Notes under the pieces: generated by a model
What the model was told of the DNA's origin: nothing
What the model saw: the letters and a program-made list of their open reading frames with translations, nothing else
Databases searched by the model: none
Assembly (NCBI RefSeq): GCF_001865675.1
Contig: NZ_CP011319.1
Span: forward strand, 124,001-188,000
Source: Janthinobacterium sp. 1_2014MBL_MicDiv
GTDB lineage: Bacteria > Pseudomonadota > Gammaproteobacteria > Burkholderiales > Burkholderiaceae_D
Direction: 5' to 3'
Length of the DNA stretch: 64,000 nt
Shown: piece by piece, positions 16,653 to 24,998 of the stretch
How the letters are laid out: each line of letters starts with the position of its first letter
Numbering within the stretch: position 1 is the stretch's first letter
Made by a program: the position numbers and the translations under genes

Positions 16653-17663
16653 TCACCGTTGTGCCGCGCGGATGCGGGCCACCCGTTCGGCGCTGGCGGG
16701 ATGGCTCGACAGATACGGCGTGGCGTCGCCGAGCTTGTCGAGGGCGACAAACACCTGTGCCAGGTGCTCCAGCGCAATGCCGTTCTGGCGCAGCATGGCG
16801 ATCGCATAGTCGTCCGCCTCGCGCTCGACGTCGCGCGAGTACTTCAAGTCCAGCAGCAGCGGCGGCAGCGTGGCCACCACCGTCGACACGTCGCCGAACA
16901 GCAGCGCCGCGCCGGCGCCCACGGCCGAGGTCTGGATCAGGCGCCGCGTCAGGTGGCGCTGCTGCAGGTGCCCCAGTTCATGCGCAAGCACGCCCATGAT
17001 GGCCAGGTCGTCCGGCATCAGTGCCACCATTTCATCGGTGAGCACGATGTCGCCCGAAGGCAGGGCGAAGGCGTTCGGGCCGATCTTGCTCTTGCGAAAG
17101 ACGATGCGGTGCTCGGGCGTGCTGTCGCCGGGCGTGGCCAGGCGCGCGAACTGGGCGCGCAAGGCTTGCTGGCGCGCGCCATCGAGCTTGCTCGCCTCAA
17201 ACACGTGCTTGTCGAGGAAATCGAGCACGCCCTGCCCCAGCTGGCGCTCGACGGACTGGGGAATCGCGTAGGCGATGCCTTGCGCCGCCACCGGCAGCAG
17301 GTACTGATAGCTGAGCCACAGGGCCAGCACGGTGGCCACCGTGGCCAGCAGGGCGCCGCGCCAGCTTTGCTGCAGGCGCACCACCCAGCCGTCGCGGTGG
17401 CCCGTGTCGTGCAGCAGGCGGTTGAAGGCAGCCAGGTCGGCGATTTCCAGGTAGGCGCCATCGGGGAAGCTGACCTTGCGCGCGGCATGGCTGCTGCGCT
17501 CGGACACGTGCAGCTCGCCCAGCGGGCAGCTGCGCTCGATGTCGCCGGCCAGCACGGCCATGCCATCGTGCACGGCCAGCGTCACGTGGTACAGGCGCGA
17601 GCTGTGGCCGTCGAAATAGCGGGCGGCCAGCGGCGCCTGCGCGGTCGGGCTGTCGTTGTGCAT
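16653..17663 (-). CDS. M48 family metalloprotease
   Basis: 336 residues. A DUF7092-like N-terminal part is followed by a membrane segment (about 101-125) and a zinc protease domain with HELGH (LAHELGHLQQRHL) and the downstream Glu ligand in DVEREADDYA. The arrangement resembles membrane-bound HtpX/BepA-like peptidases of the envelope. The gene starts 1 nt after the stop of the DUF898 gene, so the two are cotranscribed; this pairing is common and suggests a joint envelope function, not yet defined. The stop codon abuts a family-1 repeat. Confidence 0.9.
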   Translation of the reverse strand: MHNDSPTAQAPLAARYFDGHSSRLYHVTLAVHDGMAVLAGDIERSCPLGELHVSERSSHAARKVSFPDGAYLEIADLAAFNRLLHDTGHRDGWVVRLQQSWRGALLATVATVLALWLSYQYLLPVAAQGIAYAIPQSVERQLGQGVLDFLDKHVFEASKLDGARQQALRAQFARLATPGDSTPEHRIVFRKSKIGPNAFALPSGDIVLTDEMVALMPDDLAIMGVLAHELGHLQQRHLTRRLIQTSAVGAGAALLFGDVSTVVATLPPLLLDLKYSRDVEREADDYAIAMLRQNGIALEHLAQVFVALDKLGDATPYLSSHPASAERVARIRAAQR

Positions 17664-17664
17664 C

Positions 17665-18717
17665 TTACAGCGACAGGTCGAAGTCCAGCAGGTCGACCAC
17701 GCCTTCGCCGGTGGCCGACACTTGCTGGCCCGTGGCGGCGACAAACTCGTCCAGGCTGCCGTGCACGAGCATCGAGGTCGCTTCCAGCCGGTATTTCAGC
17801 CAGCGCACGTGGGCGAACGGCGAAAACAGGCCCAGGGTGACGACGATGCCGATCAGGTTGGTCAGCATGATGAAGGTGGTGCGGCCCCACGTCAGCTGCG
17901 ACTGGAACTGGTGCTGCTGCAGGCGCGTGTGGTTCCAGATCAGGTTCTGGATCATGGTGAGGAACAGCGGCAGCACGATGAAGGCCCACGCATACAGGGC
18001 GGCGACGGCGCCGAAGATGCTGCCGGCCTTGGTGGCGTCGTTGGCATGCGTGGCGAACGTGGCGAAGACGCTGGCGAAGACGACAAAGATCAGCACCAGG
18101 AAGCCGGCCAGCAGCAGGGCGAAGAACAGCAGATAGGTCTTGTAGAAGCTGCCGACGCTGGCGTCGAAGCTGAAGTTGCTGGTGCCGAAGCGGCTGTGCG
18201 TGTGCTGGAAGCGTTTCAGGCGCTGGTGCAGGAACGGCGTCATCAGGCCGCCCGTGAAGGTGTTCAGGATCGGCAGCCACAGGAAGTATTTATAGGCTTC
18301 CTTGGCGCTGCCGCCAAAGCCGAAGCGGATGCCGCGATAGCTGGTGTTGTACAGCTTGAATTGCAGGCTTTTCCATACGAGCCAGGGCAGCACGGCGAGC
18401 ATCAGCACGAGCATGATCAGGCCGACGACGGGCGAGACCTGGAAGGCGATGTTGTAGCCGCCGATCAGCACCACGGCCGCGATGCGGCCCTTCAGGATGG
18501 CGACGGCGTTGCCATGGTATTCGAAGCTGCTGCCGGCCAGGTGGGTGCTGGAATAGAAATAGCGGTTGCGGCGCACCTTGGCCCAGGCCGAGTAAATGCC
18601 GAGGGTGACAATGCTCAGCAGCAGGTTGACGATCCAGATACGGAAGTATTCGCTGCCGGTGGCGCTGAAGGTGATCGCTTCGCGCTGGGGATTGGTGTTG
18701 TTGACATCGACGTGCAC
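17665..18717 (-). CDS. DUF898 (YjgN-like) multi-pass membrane protein
   Basis: 350 residues with six or more hydrophobic segments. The family opening FSATGSEYFRIWIVNLLLSI and the repeated LGIYSAWAKVRRNRYFYSSTHLAGSSFEYHG pattern are clear, with a second copy of the motif in the C-terminal half (TLGLFSPFAHVRWLKYRLEATS). YjgN/DUF898 proteins have no assigned function. It is followed 1 nt later by the M48 protease. Upstream promoter features are not obvious. Confidence 0.9.
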   Translation of the reverse strand: MHVDVNNTNPQREAITFSATGSEYFRIWIVNLLLSIVTLGIYSAWAKVRRNRYFYSSTHLAGSSFEYHGNAVAILKGRIAAVVLIGGYNIAFQVSPVVGLIMLVLMLAVLPWLVWKSLQFKLYNTSYRGIRFGFGGSAKEAYKYFLWLPILNTFTGGLMTPFLHQRLKRFQHTHSRFGTSNFSFDASVGSFYKTYLLFFALLLAGFLVLIFVVFASVFATFATHANDATKAGSIFGAVAALYAWAFIVLPLFLTMIQNLIWNHTRLQQHQFQSQLTWGRTTFIMLTNLIGIVVTLGLFSPFAHVRWLKYRLEATSMLVHGSLDEFVAATGQQVSATGEGVVDLLDFDLSL

Positions 18718-18881
18718 GGGAAGAATCCTTACTTATTGGAAACAAAACAAGATAAGGGAATACTGAAAAGTTATCAATTGAAACTACTGTTTTTCGCAAT
18801 TTTTTCGTCGATACGCTTGCGCCGCCGCAATCTGGCCGTCCCGGCTATACTGGAACTCAACCATCGCCTACCGGGAAAACC

Positions 18882-19553
18882 ATGATCGTCGTCCACCATC
18901 TGAACAATTCGCGCTCGCAGCGCGTGCTCTGGCTGCTCGAGGAACTGGGGCTCGATTACGAGGTCAAGCGCTACCAGCGCGACCCGAAAACCATGCTGGC
19001 GCCCGCCGCGCTGAAGGCTGTGCATCCGCTGGGCAAGTCGCCCGTGATCACGGACGGCGCCAACACCATCGCCGAATCGGGCGCCATCATCGACTACCTG
19101 CTCGAGCGCTACGGCAATGGCCGCCTGGTGCCGGCGGCGGGCACGCCGGAAAAGCTGCGCTGGACCTACTGGCTGCATTTCGCGGAAGGCTCGGCCATGC
19201 CGCCGCTGCTGATGAAGCTGGTGTTCGACAAGGTCGAATCGTCGCCCATGCCCTTCTTCGTGAAACCGATCGCGCGCGGCATCGCCAGCAAGGTCAGGGA
19301 CAGTTTCATCATGCCGAACATCAACAGCCAGCTCGCCTACATGGAAGCGGAGCTGGAGAAAACCAAATGGTTTGCCGGCAATGAATTCACGGCCGCCGAC
19401 ATCCAGATGAGTTTTCCCCTGGAAGCGGCCGCCTCGCGCGGCGGCCTCGATGCGCGCCTGCCGAAGCTGACGGCCTTCCTGCAGCGCATCCATGCGCGGC
19501 CCGCCTTCCAGCGCGCGCTGGAAAAAGGCGGGCCTTACGACTTTGCAAAGTGA
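18882..19553 (+). CDS. Glutathione S-transferase
   Basis: 223 residues. The thioredoxin-fold N-terminus MIVVHHLNNSRSQRVLWLLEE carries the likely catalytic Ser, followed by HPLGKSPVITDG (cis-Pro loop) and ESGAIIDYLLERYG. The helical C-terminal domain has WFAGNEFTAADIQMSFPLEA. It resembles the Gtt1-like/bacterial GST group. The substrate is unknown. It is a single gene with a TATACT box at 18846-18851. Confidence 0.9.
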   Translation: MIVVHHLNNSRSQRVLWLLEELGLDYEVKRYQRDPKTMLAPAALKAVHPLGKSPVITDGANTIAESGAIIDYLLERYGNGRLVPAAGTPEKLRWTYWLHFAEGSAMPPLLMKLVFDKVESSPMPFFVKPIARGIASKVRDSFIMPNINSQLAYMEAELEKTKWFAGNEFTAADIQMSFPLEAAASRGGLDARLPKLTAFLQRIHARPAFQRALEKGGPYDFAK

Positions 19554-19671
19554 ACAGATTGCTCGCGGCATAGGTCATATAAAGAAAGTAATATTACTTT
19601 TTTACATGGTTTTGCTATAAAATATTTTCCTTTATGCAACCATATGCCAGCGCCGCGACGCGCTCTTTTCC

Positions 19672-20106
19672 ATGATCAAAAAAATAGTGCTCTTTGCCGC
19701 CGTGATGTTTCTCTTTACCGGCTGCGCGATTCACCAGACCGTCAAACCGGTTGGGAACTTTGCCACCAAAGAAGTTTGTATCCTGAATAACCCGGATGTG
19801 CGCGTCGGCTTCATGGTCGCGTACAAGCGCGCGCTGGAAGGCAAGGGCTATGTCGCACGCCAATTGCCTGTCACGGCATCGATCATCGAATGTCCGCTGA
19901 CGTCCACCTACACGGCGAACTGGCGCTGGGATCTGGCGATGTATATGCACTACGCCAATATCAAGGTGTACAACAACGGCAAGGTGGTCGGTGAAGCCGT
20001 GTACGACGCCAAGCGCGCGGGTCTGAACACGGGGAAGTTCATTGATGCGGATCAAAAAATTGGCGAGTTGGTCAACCAGCTTTTCCCGGGCGGCGCCGGT
20101 AGCTGA
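19672..20106 (+). CDS. Predicted outer-membrane lipoprotein
   Basis: 144 residues. A Sec/SPII signal ends in LFTGC, placing the lipid-bearing Cys at residue 18. The mature part has KEVCILNNPDVRVGFMVAYKRALEGKGYVAR, a pattern I associate with the Sbal_3080-type lipoprotein family, and WRWDLAMYMHYANIKVYNNGKVVGEAVYD. No function is known for the family. An AT-rich stretch with TATAAA lies about 65 bp upstream. Confidence 0.8.
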   Translation: MIKKIVLFAAVMFLFTGCAIHQTVKPVGNFATKEVCILNNPDVRVGFMVAYKRALEGKGYVARQLPVTASIIECPLTSTYTANWRWDLAMYMHYANIKVYNNGKVVGEAVYDAKRAGLNTGKFIDADQKIGELVNQLFPGGAGS

Positions 20107-20175
20107 AACTGCTCGGCACCATGGCCATGCGGTAGAATGCGGGCTTGAACAAGCCTCAAAAGTCATCATAACCGC

Positions 20176-20949
20176 ATGGCCAGACTCCTCGCTATCGACG
20201 GCTTGAATATCGTACGCCGCGTCTACGAAGCCAGTCCTGAACCCGATTCCGACCTGAAGGCGGAGATCGCGCTGCGCCATGCGCTGTCGTCGTTCCGCAC
20301 CCTCATCAACGACCACGAGCCGACGCACATCCTGCCGGCCTTCGATTTTGGTGGCCCCACCTGGCGCCACGCCCTGTATGCGGGCTACCGCGAGGGGCGC
20401 CAGCCCATGCCGCAGGTGCTGCGCGACGCCTTGCCCGGCTTTTACGCCACCCTGGCCAGCTTCGGCATGCACGTGGTCAGCATTCCCGACGTCGAGGCCG
20501 ACGACGTGATCGGCACGGCCGTCATGCGCTGGCTGCACGAGGGGCGCGGTGCGGCCGTCATCGCCACCACCGACAAGGATCTGCACGGCCTGATCGCGCA
20601 CGGCGCCCTGGTCTGGGACCATTTCAAGGGCATCTGGCACGACCACGCCTGGGTCGAGAAAAAGTTCGGCGTGCCGCCGGAACTGCTGCCCGACCTGCTG
20701 GCGCTGATGGGCGACGTCACCGACAGCATCCCGGGCGTGTCGAAGATCGGCCTGAAAACGGGCGCGAAACTGTTGCGCGCCTACGGCAATATCGACGCCG
20801 TGATGGCTGGCGCCGGCATTTTGCCCGGCGCGCTCGGTGAAAGCCTGCGAAAAGAGCGGGAAATACTGTATCTTTCAAGAAAGTTGGTGGAACTCAAGAC
20901 GGATGTCACGCTGGGTGTCACCTGGAACAAACTCGTGTGGGAAAAGTAG
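20176..20949 (+). CDS. 5'-3' exonuclease/flap endonuclease (Xni/Pol I N-domain type)
   Basis: 257 residues, equivalent to the 5' nuclease domain of DNA polymerase I without the polymerase. Metal-binding acidic residues are in IDGLN, the DVEADDVIGT cluster and TTDKDL; the helix-hairpin-helix is DVTDSIPGVSKIGLKTGAKLL. It would process flaps or primers in the cytoplasm. The usual VFD motif reads AFDFGG. It is similar in size to E. coli Xni/ExoIX. A family-2 palindromic repeat begins 1 nt behind the stop. Confidence 0.9.
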   Translation: MARLLAIDGLNIVRRVYEASPEPDSDLKAEIALRHALSSFRTLINDHEPTHILPAFDFGGPTWRHALYAGYREGRQPMPQVLRDALPGFYATLASFGMHVVSIPDVEADDVIGTAVMRWLHEGRGAAVIATTDKDLHGLIAHGALVWDHFKGIWHDHAWVEKKFGVPPELLPDLLALMGDVTDSIPGVSKIGLKTGAKLLRAYGNIDAVMAGAGILPGALGESLRKEREILYLSRKLVELKTDVTLGVTWNKLVWEK

Positions 20950-20950
20950 A

Positions 20951-21041
20951 GCGCCAAACAAAAAGCCCACGGCGTCGTTGCCTTGCCTCGTCGTACATTT
21001 GTACTGCCTTCGGCAACGCGCCTGGCCCTGGATGTTTTCCT
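20951..21041 (+). repeat. Family-2 palindromic repeat, copy A
   Basis: It aligns with the reverse complement of 52045-52130 over about 85 bp: AAAAGCCC, GTTGCCTTGCC, GTCGTAC, GTACTGCC, CGGCAA, CCCTG and ATGTTTTCCTG/GCATTTTCATG blocks in the same order. The stem CGTTGCC/GGCAACG encloses GTAC-ATTT-GTAC. It lies between xni and the receiver gene. Confidence 0.75.
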
Positions 21042-21091
21042 GGACGCTCTGTTGGCCAGAACACGGAATCAATCAAGCAAGGAAGTAAATC

Positions 21092-21502
21092 ATGATGTTA
21101 AAGGCAGTCCTGATCGATAGCAGCGCGGTGGCGCGCGGCCTGCTGAACACGGTCCTGATCGATGGCGGCTACGACGTCTGCGGCCAGACGCATACCAGCG
21201 CGCTGGGACTGGCGCTGCTGGTCAAGCATCGGCCGCATTTCGTGTGCATCGCGCGCGAGCAGGTGGAAGATGGCAGCAACGTGGTGCAGACCATCCGCGA
21301 GCAGTATCCGAAGACGCTCATTTTCATGATTTCGGGCGGCATCGACGCCGCGTCGCTCCAGGCGGCGCACGCGATGGGCGTGTCGGGCTTCATCGTGAAA
21401 CCCTTCATGGCCGACACGGTGCTGAAGACCGTGCGCAATACCGTCATCGCCATGGTGCGCAAGCAGCAGGCCCTGGCCGCCGCCGCGCAGGGCAACGCCT
21501 AG
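21092..21502 (+). CDS. Atypical receiver-domain protein lacking the phospho-Asp
   Basis: 136-residue stand-alone CheY-like fold. Residues equivalent to the switch Ser/Thr (S81 in MISGG) and the conserved Lys (K103 in VKPF) are kept, and D9 stands in the acidic pocket. The strand that should end in the phosphorylated Asp reads PHFVCIAREQ, with Ala54 at the expected place. Normal phosphotransfer is therefore unlikely. There is no output domain and no kinase nearby. The ribosome site is AAGGA; the stop lies 4 nt from the convergent mnmA stop. Confidence 0.85.
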   Translation: MMLKAVLIDSSAVARGLLNTVLIDGGYDVCGQTHTSALGLALLVKHRPHFVCIAREQVEDGSNVVQTIREQYPKTLIFMISGGIDAASLQAAHAMGVSGFIVKPFMADTVLKTVRNTVIAMVRKQQALAAAAQGNA

Positions 21503-21506
21503 GAAA

Positions 21507-22622
21507 TTACGCCAGTCCCGTCGAACCGGCGATGATGCCGCCGCCGAGGCACACGTCGCCGTCGTACAGCACGGCCGACTGGCCCGGCGTGACGGCCCAT
21601 TGCGCCTGATCGAAGGCCAGGCTGAAGTGTTCATTCCCGTCCGGCAGCAGATGGCAGGCGACGTCGGCCTGGCGGTAGCGCGTCTTGGCGCTCAAGGCGC
21701 CCGCCTGCGGCGCCGTGCCGGCGATCCAGCTGGCCTGGTCGGCCGTCAAGGCTGGCGACAGCAGCCACGGATGGTCGTGGCCCTGCACCACCCACAGGGT
21801 GTTGTTGGCGATATCCTTGCGCGCCACATACCAGGCGTCGCTGCTGCCGTCCGCATTCTGGTACGACTTCACGCCGCCGATGCCGATGCCCTTGCGCTGG
21901 CCCAGCGTGTAAAAACTCAGTCCCACGTGCTCGCCCACGGTCTTGCCGTCCGGCGTTTTCATCGGACCCGGCTTGTACGACAGGTAGCGGTTCAAAAATT
22001 CGCGGAACGGGCGCTCGCCGATGAAGCAGATGCCCGTCGAATCCTTCTTTTGCGCATTCGGCAGGGCCAGCTTTTCGGCGATCTGGCGCACTTGCGTCTT
22101 CGGGATTTCGCCGAGCGGGAACAGGGTCTTGGACAATTGCGCCTGGTTCAGGCGGTGCAGGAAGTAGCTCTGGTCCTTGCTGGCATCGACGGCTTTGAGC
22201 AGCTCGAAGCGGCCCGCCTCCGTCGGCGCCTGGCGCACGCGCGCGTAATGGCCGGTGGCGATCAGGTCGGCGCCCAGGGTCATGGCGTGGTCGAGGAAGG
22301 CCTTGAACTTGATTTCAGCGTTGCACAGCACGTCCGGGTTCGGCGTGCGGCCGGCCTGGTATTCGCGCAGGAAGTCGGCGAACACGCGGTCCTTGTATTC
22401 GGAGGCGAAATTGACGGCCTCGATATCGACGCCGATGACGTCGGCCACGCTGGCCGCGTCGATCCAGTCCTGGCGCGTCGAGCAGTATTCCGAATCGTCG
22501 TCGTCTTCCCAGTTTTTCATGAACAGGCCGATGACTTCATAGCCTTGTTCCTTCAGCATCCATGCCGCGACCGAGGAATCGACCCCGCCCGACATGCCGA
22601 TAACGACTTTCTTCTTGCTCAT
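21507..22622 (-). CDS. mnmA: tRNA-specific 2-thiouridylase MnmA
   Basis: 371-residue cytoplasmic enzyme that thiolates U34 of Lys, Glu and Gln tRNAs using sulfur passed by Tus-type carriers. The PP-loop SGGVDS is at 11-16. Catalytic Cys100 (NPDVLCNAEIKF) and Cys199 (DSTGICFIGE) form the expected pair. Length matches the family. It follows nudJ by 31 bp in the same direction, as in many proteobacteria. Confidence 0.97.
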   Translation of the reverse strand: MSKKKVVIGMSGGVDSSVAAWMLKEQGYEVIGLFMKNWEDDDDSEYCSTRQDWIDAASVADVIGVDIEAVNFASEYKDRVFADFLREYQAGRTPNPDVLCNAEIKFKAFLDHAMTLGADLIATGHYARVRQAPTEAGRFELLKAVDASKDQSYFLHRLNQAQLSKTLFPLGEIPKTQVRQIAEKLALPNAQKKDSTGICFIGERPFREFLNRYLSYKPGPMKTPDGKTVGEHVGLSFYTLGQRKGIGIGGVKSYQNADGSSDAWYVARKDIANNTLWVVQGHDHPWLLSPALTADQASWIAGTAPQAGALSAKTRYRQADVACHLLPDGNEHFSLAFDQAQWAVTPGQSAVLYDGDVCLGGGIIAGSTGLA

Positions 22623-22653
22623 CTTGCTTTCCAGTTACTTTTAGATAATATTG

Positions 22654-23133
22654 CTATGCGCTATTGAAAACGGACGCATGCGTGTGCAGCAGGGCCAGCG
22701 GGGCGCGCCGGCCGGCCAGGTATTCATCGACGCATTGCAGCACCAGCGGGCTGCGGTGGCGCTCCTGGCAGGCCGCCAGTTCGTCGCGCGTCATCCACAG
22801 CGTGCGCAGGATGCCTTCATCGAGCGGGCGGTCATGCTCGGCGCCGGCCGTGCCGCAAAAGGTGAAGCGCAAATAAGTCACGTCCTCGCCCGTGCGCTGC
22901 GACTGGTAGCGCGACATGTACATGCCGACCAGCGCCGTGGGGATGAAATCATAGGCAGCTTCTTCCAGCGTTTCGCGGATCACGGCCTGCTCCAGCGACT
23001 CGAACGGGTCGAGGTGGCCGGCCGGTTGATTCAGCTTGATGCCTTCGCTGGTCTCTTCTTCAATCAGTAAAAACAGGCCGTCGCGCTCGACGATGGCGGC
23101 AACGGTGACAGAGGGTTTCCAGATTCTCGGCAT
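22654..23133 (-). CDS. nudJ: NUDIX hydrolase, NudJ-like
   Basis: 159 residues. The Nudix box is clear: GHLDPFESLEQAVIRETLEEAA, fitting GX5EX7REUXEE. The start MPRIWKPSVTVAAIVERDG matches E. coli NudJ, which acts on HMP-PP and nucleoside di/triphosphates. It lies upstream of mnmA as in E. coli, giving the symbol extra support. The true substrate here is not known. Confidence 0.9.
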   Translation of the reverse strand: MPRIWKPSVTVAAIVERDGLFLLIEEETSEGIKLNQPAGHLDPFESLEQAVIRETLEEAAYDFIPTALVGMYMSRYQSQRTGEDVTYLRFTFCGTAGAEHDRPLDEGILRTLWMTRDELAACQERHRSPLVLQCVDEYLAGRRAPLALLHTHASVFNSA

Positions 23134-23546
23134 GATTCCATCCTTGAAAGAGCCGACATTTTATCTTGTTCTGCGCGCGCGGTTTGAAGCCGGCCTTTTG
23201 TTGCGAGGACATATTGATAAATGACAACGTTTTAGCAAATAGCGGTGGGAGGTACTTACGTCTTTCCCCGCGAGCGCACTAGCATGGGGGCTTTGGCGGC
23301 AAGGTGGCAGGAAGCGCCCGTCAATATAGGCTTTCCCTGTGGTCAAAACAAGCGCGCACGCCGATTGGACTGTGGTGAGATTGACACACCTTTCCCACAA
23401 TACGGGTGCCGTACCGCATGGCGGAACGGTGGATGCGATTACGGGGCAATTAGTGTCCAGCGCCTAAAAGTTGCTGGTTCACAAACGTTTAACGCGAAGG
23501 TTTCCGTGTTAGATTCTAGTCAGTTTATTAATTTGCGGAGGCATTC
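23134..23546. other. 413-bp intergenic region upstream of pntAA
   Basis: No gene is convincing on either strand. A perfect TTGACA at 23381-23386 lacks a -10 at proper spacing. The stretch should hold the divergent promoters of nudJ-mnmA and the pnt operon, but I see no named site. Confidence 0.4.
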
Positions 23547-24659
23547 ATGAGGATAGGCATACCGGCCGAATCACGGCCCGGTGAGACCCGGGTGGCAGCG
23601 ACGCCCGAGACAGTCAAGAAGCTGGCAGCCAAGCATCAGGTCGTCGTGCAGGCGGGAGCGGGCTTGCACGCCTCGATTCCCGACGACGCGTATGCCGCCG
23701 CCGGCGCCCAGATCGGCAGCGCCCAGGAAGCGTATGGCTGCGCCATCGTGCTCAAGGTGCGCGCCCCCGATGCCGATGAACGGGCCCTGATGGCCAGCGG
23801 CACCGTGCTGATCGGCATGTTGAATCCCTTTGACGCCGACAATATCGCCGCCATGGCCGCGGCCGGGCTGTCCGCCTTCGCCCTGGAAGCCGTGCCGCGC
23901 ATCACGCGCGCGCAGTCGATGGACGTGCTGTCCTCGCAGGCGAATATCGCCGGCTACAAGGCGGTGCTGGTGGCGGCGAATACCTATCAGCGCTTCATGC
24001 CGATGCTGATGACGGCGGCCGGCACCGTGAAGGCGGCCCGCGTGCTGATCATGGGCGTGGGCGTGGCGGGCTTGCAGGCGATCGCCACGGCCAAGCGCCT
24101 GGGCGCCGTCATCGAGGCGTCCGACGTGCGCCCGCCCGTCAAGGAGCAGGTCGAGTCGCTGGGTGCCAAATTCCTCGACGTGCCTTTTCTCACCGATGAA
24201 GAGCGGGAAATCGCCAAGGGGTCGGGCGGTTACGCGCGCGCCATGCCGGCCGACTGGATGCGGCGCCAGGCCGAGCTGGTGCATGAACGGGCAAAACAGG
24301 CCGACATCATCATCACCACGGCCCTGATTCCCGGCCGCGCCGCGCCCGTGCTGATTTCCGAGGAGACGGTGAAGGCCATGAAGCCGGGTTCCGTCATCGT
24401 CGACCTGGCCGTCGAGCAGGGCGGCAACTGCCCGCTGTCGGAGCTGGGCAAGACGGTGCTCAAGCACGGCGTCTACATCGTGGGCGAGCCGAACCTGGCG
24501 ACCCTGGTGGCGGCCGACGCGTCGGCCCTGTATGCGCGCAACGTGCTGGACTTCCTCAAGCTCATCATCGACAAGGACGACCAGCTGCTGATCGACCGCG
24601 AGGATGAAATCATCAAGGCCAGCCTGGTTTGCGCGGGCAGCGACATCTTACGTAAATAA
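23547..24659 (+). CDS. pntAA: NAD(P) transhydrogenase subunit alpha, part 1
   Basis: 370-residue soluble NAD(H)-binding domain I of the proton-translocating transhydrogenase. The alanine-dehydrogenase/PNT start MRIGIPAESRPGETRVAATPE and the Rossmann loop GVGVAGLQAIATAKRLGA are present, with the SDVRPP segment that follows. In E. coli domain I is fused to part of the membrane domain; here it is a separate protein, as in Rhodospirillum. It is first of three genes. Ribosome site GCGGAGGC before ATG. Confidence 0.96.
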   Translation: MRIGIPAESRPGETRVAATPETVKKLAAKHQVVVQAGAGLHASIPDDAYAAAGAQIGSAQEAYGCAIVLKVRAPDADERALMASGTVLIGMLNPFDADNIAAMAAAGLSAFALEAVPRITRAQSMDVLSSQANIAGYKAVLVAANTYQRFMPMLMTAAGTVKAARVLIMGVGVAGLQAIATAKRLGAVIEASDVRPPVKEQVESLGAKFLDVPFLTDEEREIAKGSGGYARAMPADWMRRQAELVHERAKQADIIITTALIPGRAAPVLISEETVKAMKPGSVIVDLAVEQGGNCPLSELGKTVLKHGVYIVGEPNLATLVAADASALYARNVLDFLKLIIDKDDQLLIDREDEIIKASLVCAGSDILRK

Positions 24660-24683
24660 TACGGCGCCGGAGAGAACAACATC

Positions 24684-24998
24684 ATGGAAATCAGTCACAC
24701 CATCACCAACCTGATCATCTTCGTGCTGGCCATTTATGTCGGCTACCACGTGGTCTGGACCGTCACGCCGGCGCTGCACACGCCGCTGATGGCCGTCACC
24801 AACGCCATTTCCGCCATCATCATCGTCGGTGCCATGCTGGCCGCCGGCCTGACGGATGGACCGCTGGCGCAGGCCGCCGGCACCCTGGCCGTGGCGCTGG
24901 CCGCCGTCAACGTGTTTGGCGGCTTCCTCGTCACGCAGCGCATGCTCGAGATGTTCCGTAAAAAAGAACCGAAGGCCAAGCAAGGAGCGAAAGAATGA
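24684..24998 (+). CDS. pntAB: NAD(P) transhydrogenase subunit alpha, part 2
   Basis: 104 residues with three to four membrane helices (segments about 7-25, 30-54, 60-84) and a basic Lys-rich tail (RKKEPKAKQG). It is the small membrane piece of domain II that follows domain I in split transhydrogenases. Its stop overlaps the start of pntB by 4 nt (ATGA), implying translational coupling. Confidence 0.94.
   Translation: MEISHTITNLIIFVLAIYVGYHVVWTVTPALHTPLMAVTNAISAIIIVGAMLAAGLTDGPLAQAAGTLAVALAAVNVFGGFLVTQRMLEMFRKKEPKAKQGAKE

Noticed and set aside
23381..23404. TTGACA as a sigma-70 promoter for pntAA
   Set aside because: No acceptable -10 at 15-19 bp spacing.
23245..23550. Possible 101-residue protein upstream of pntAA
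   Set aside because: Overlaps the pntAA start, lacks a ribosome site and looks random.
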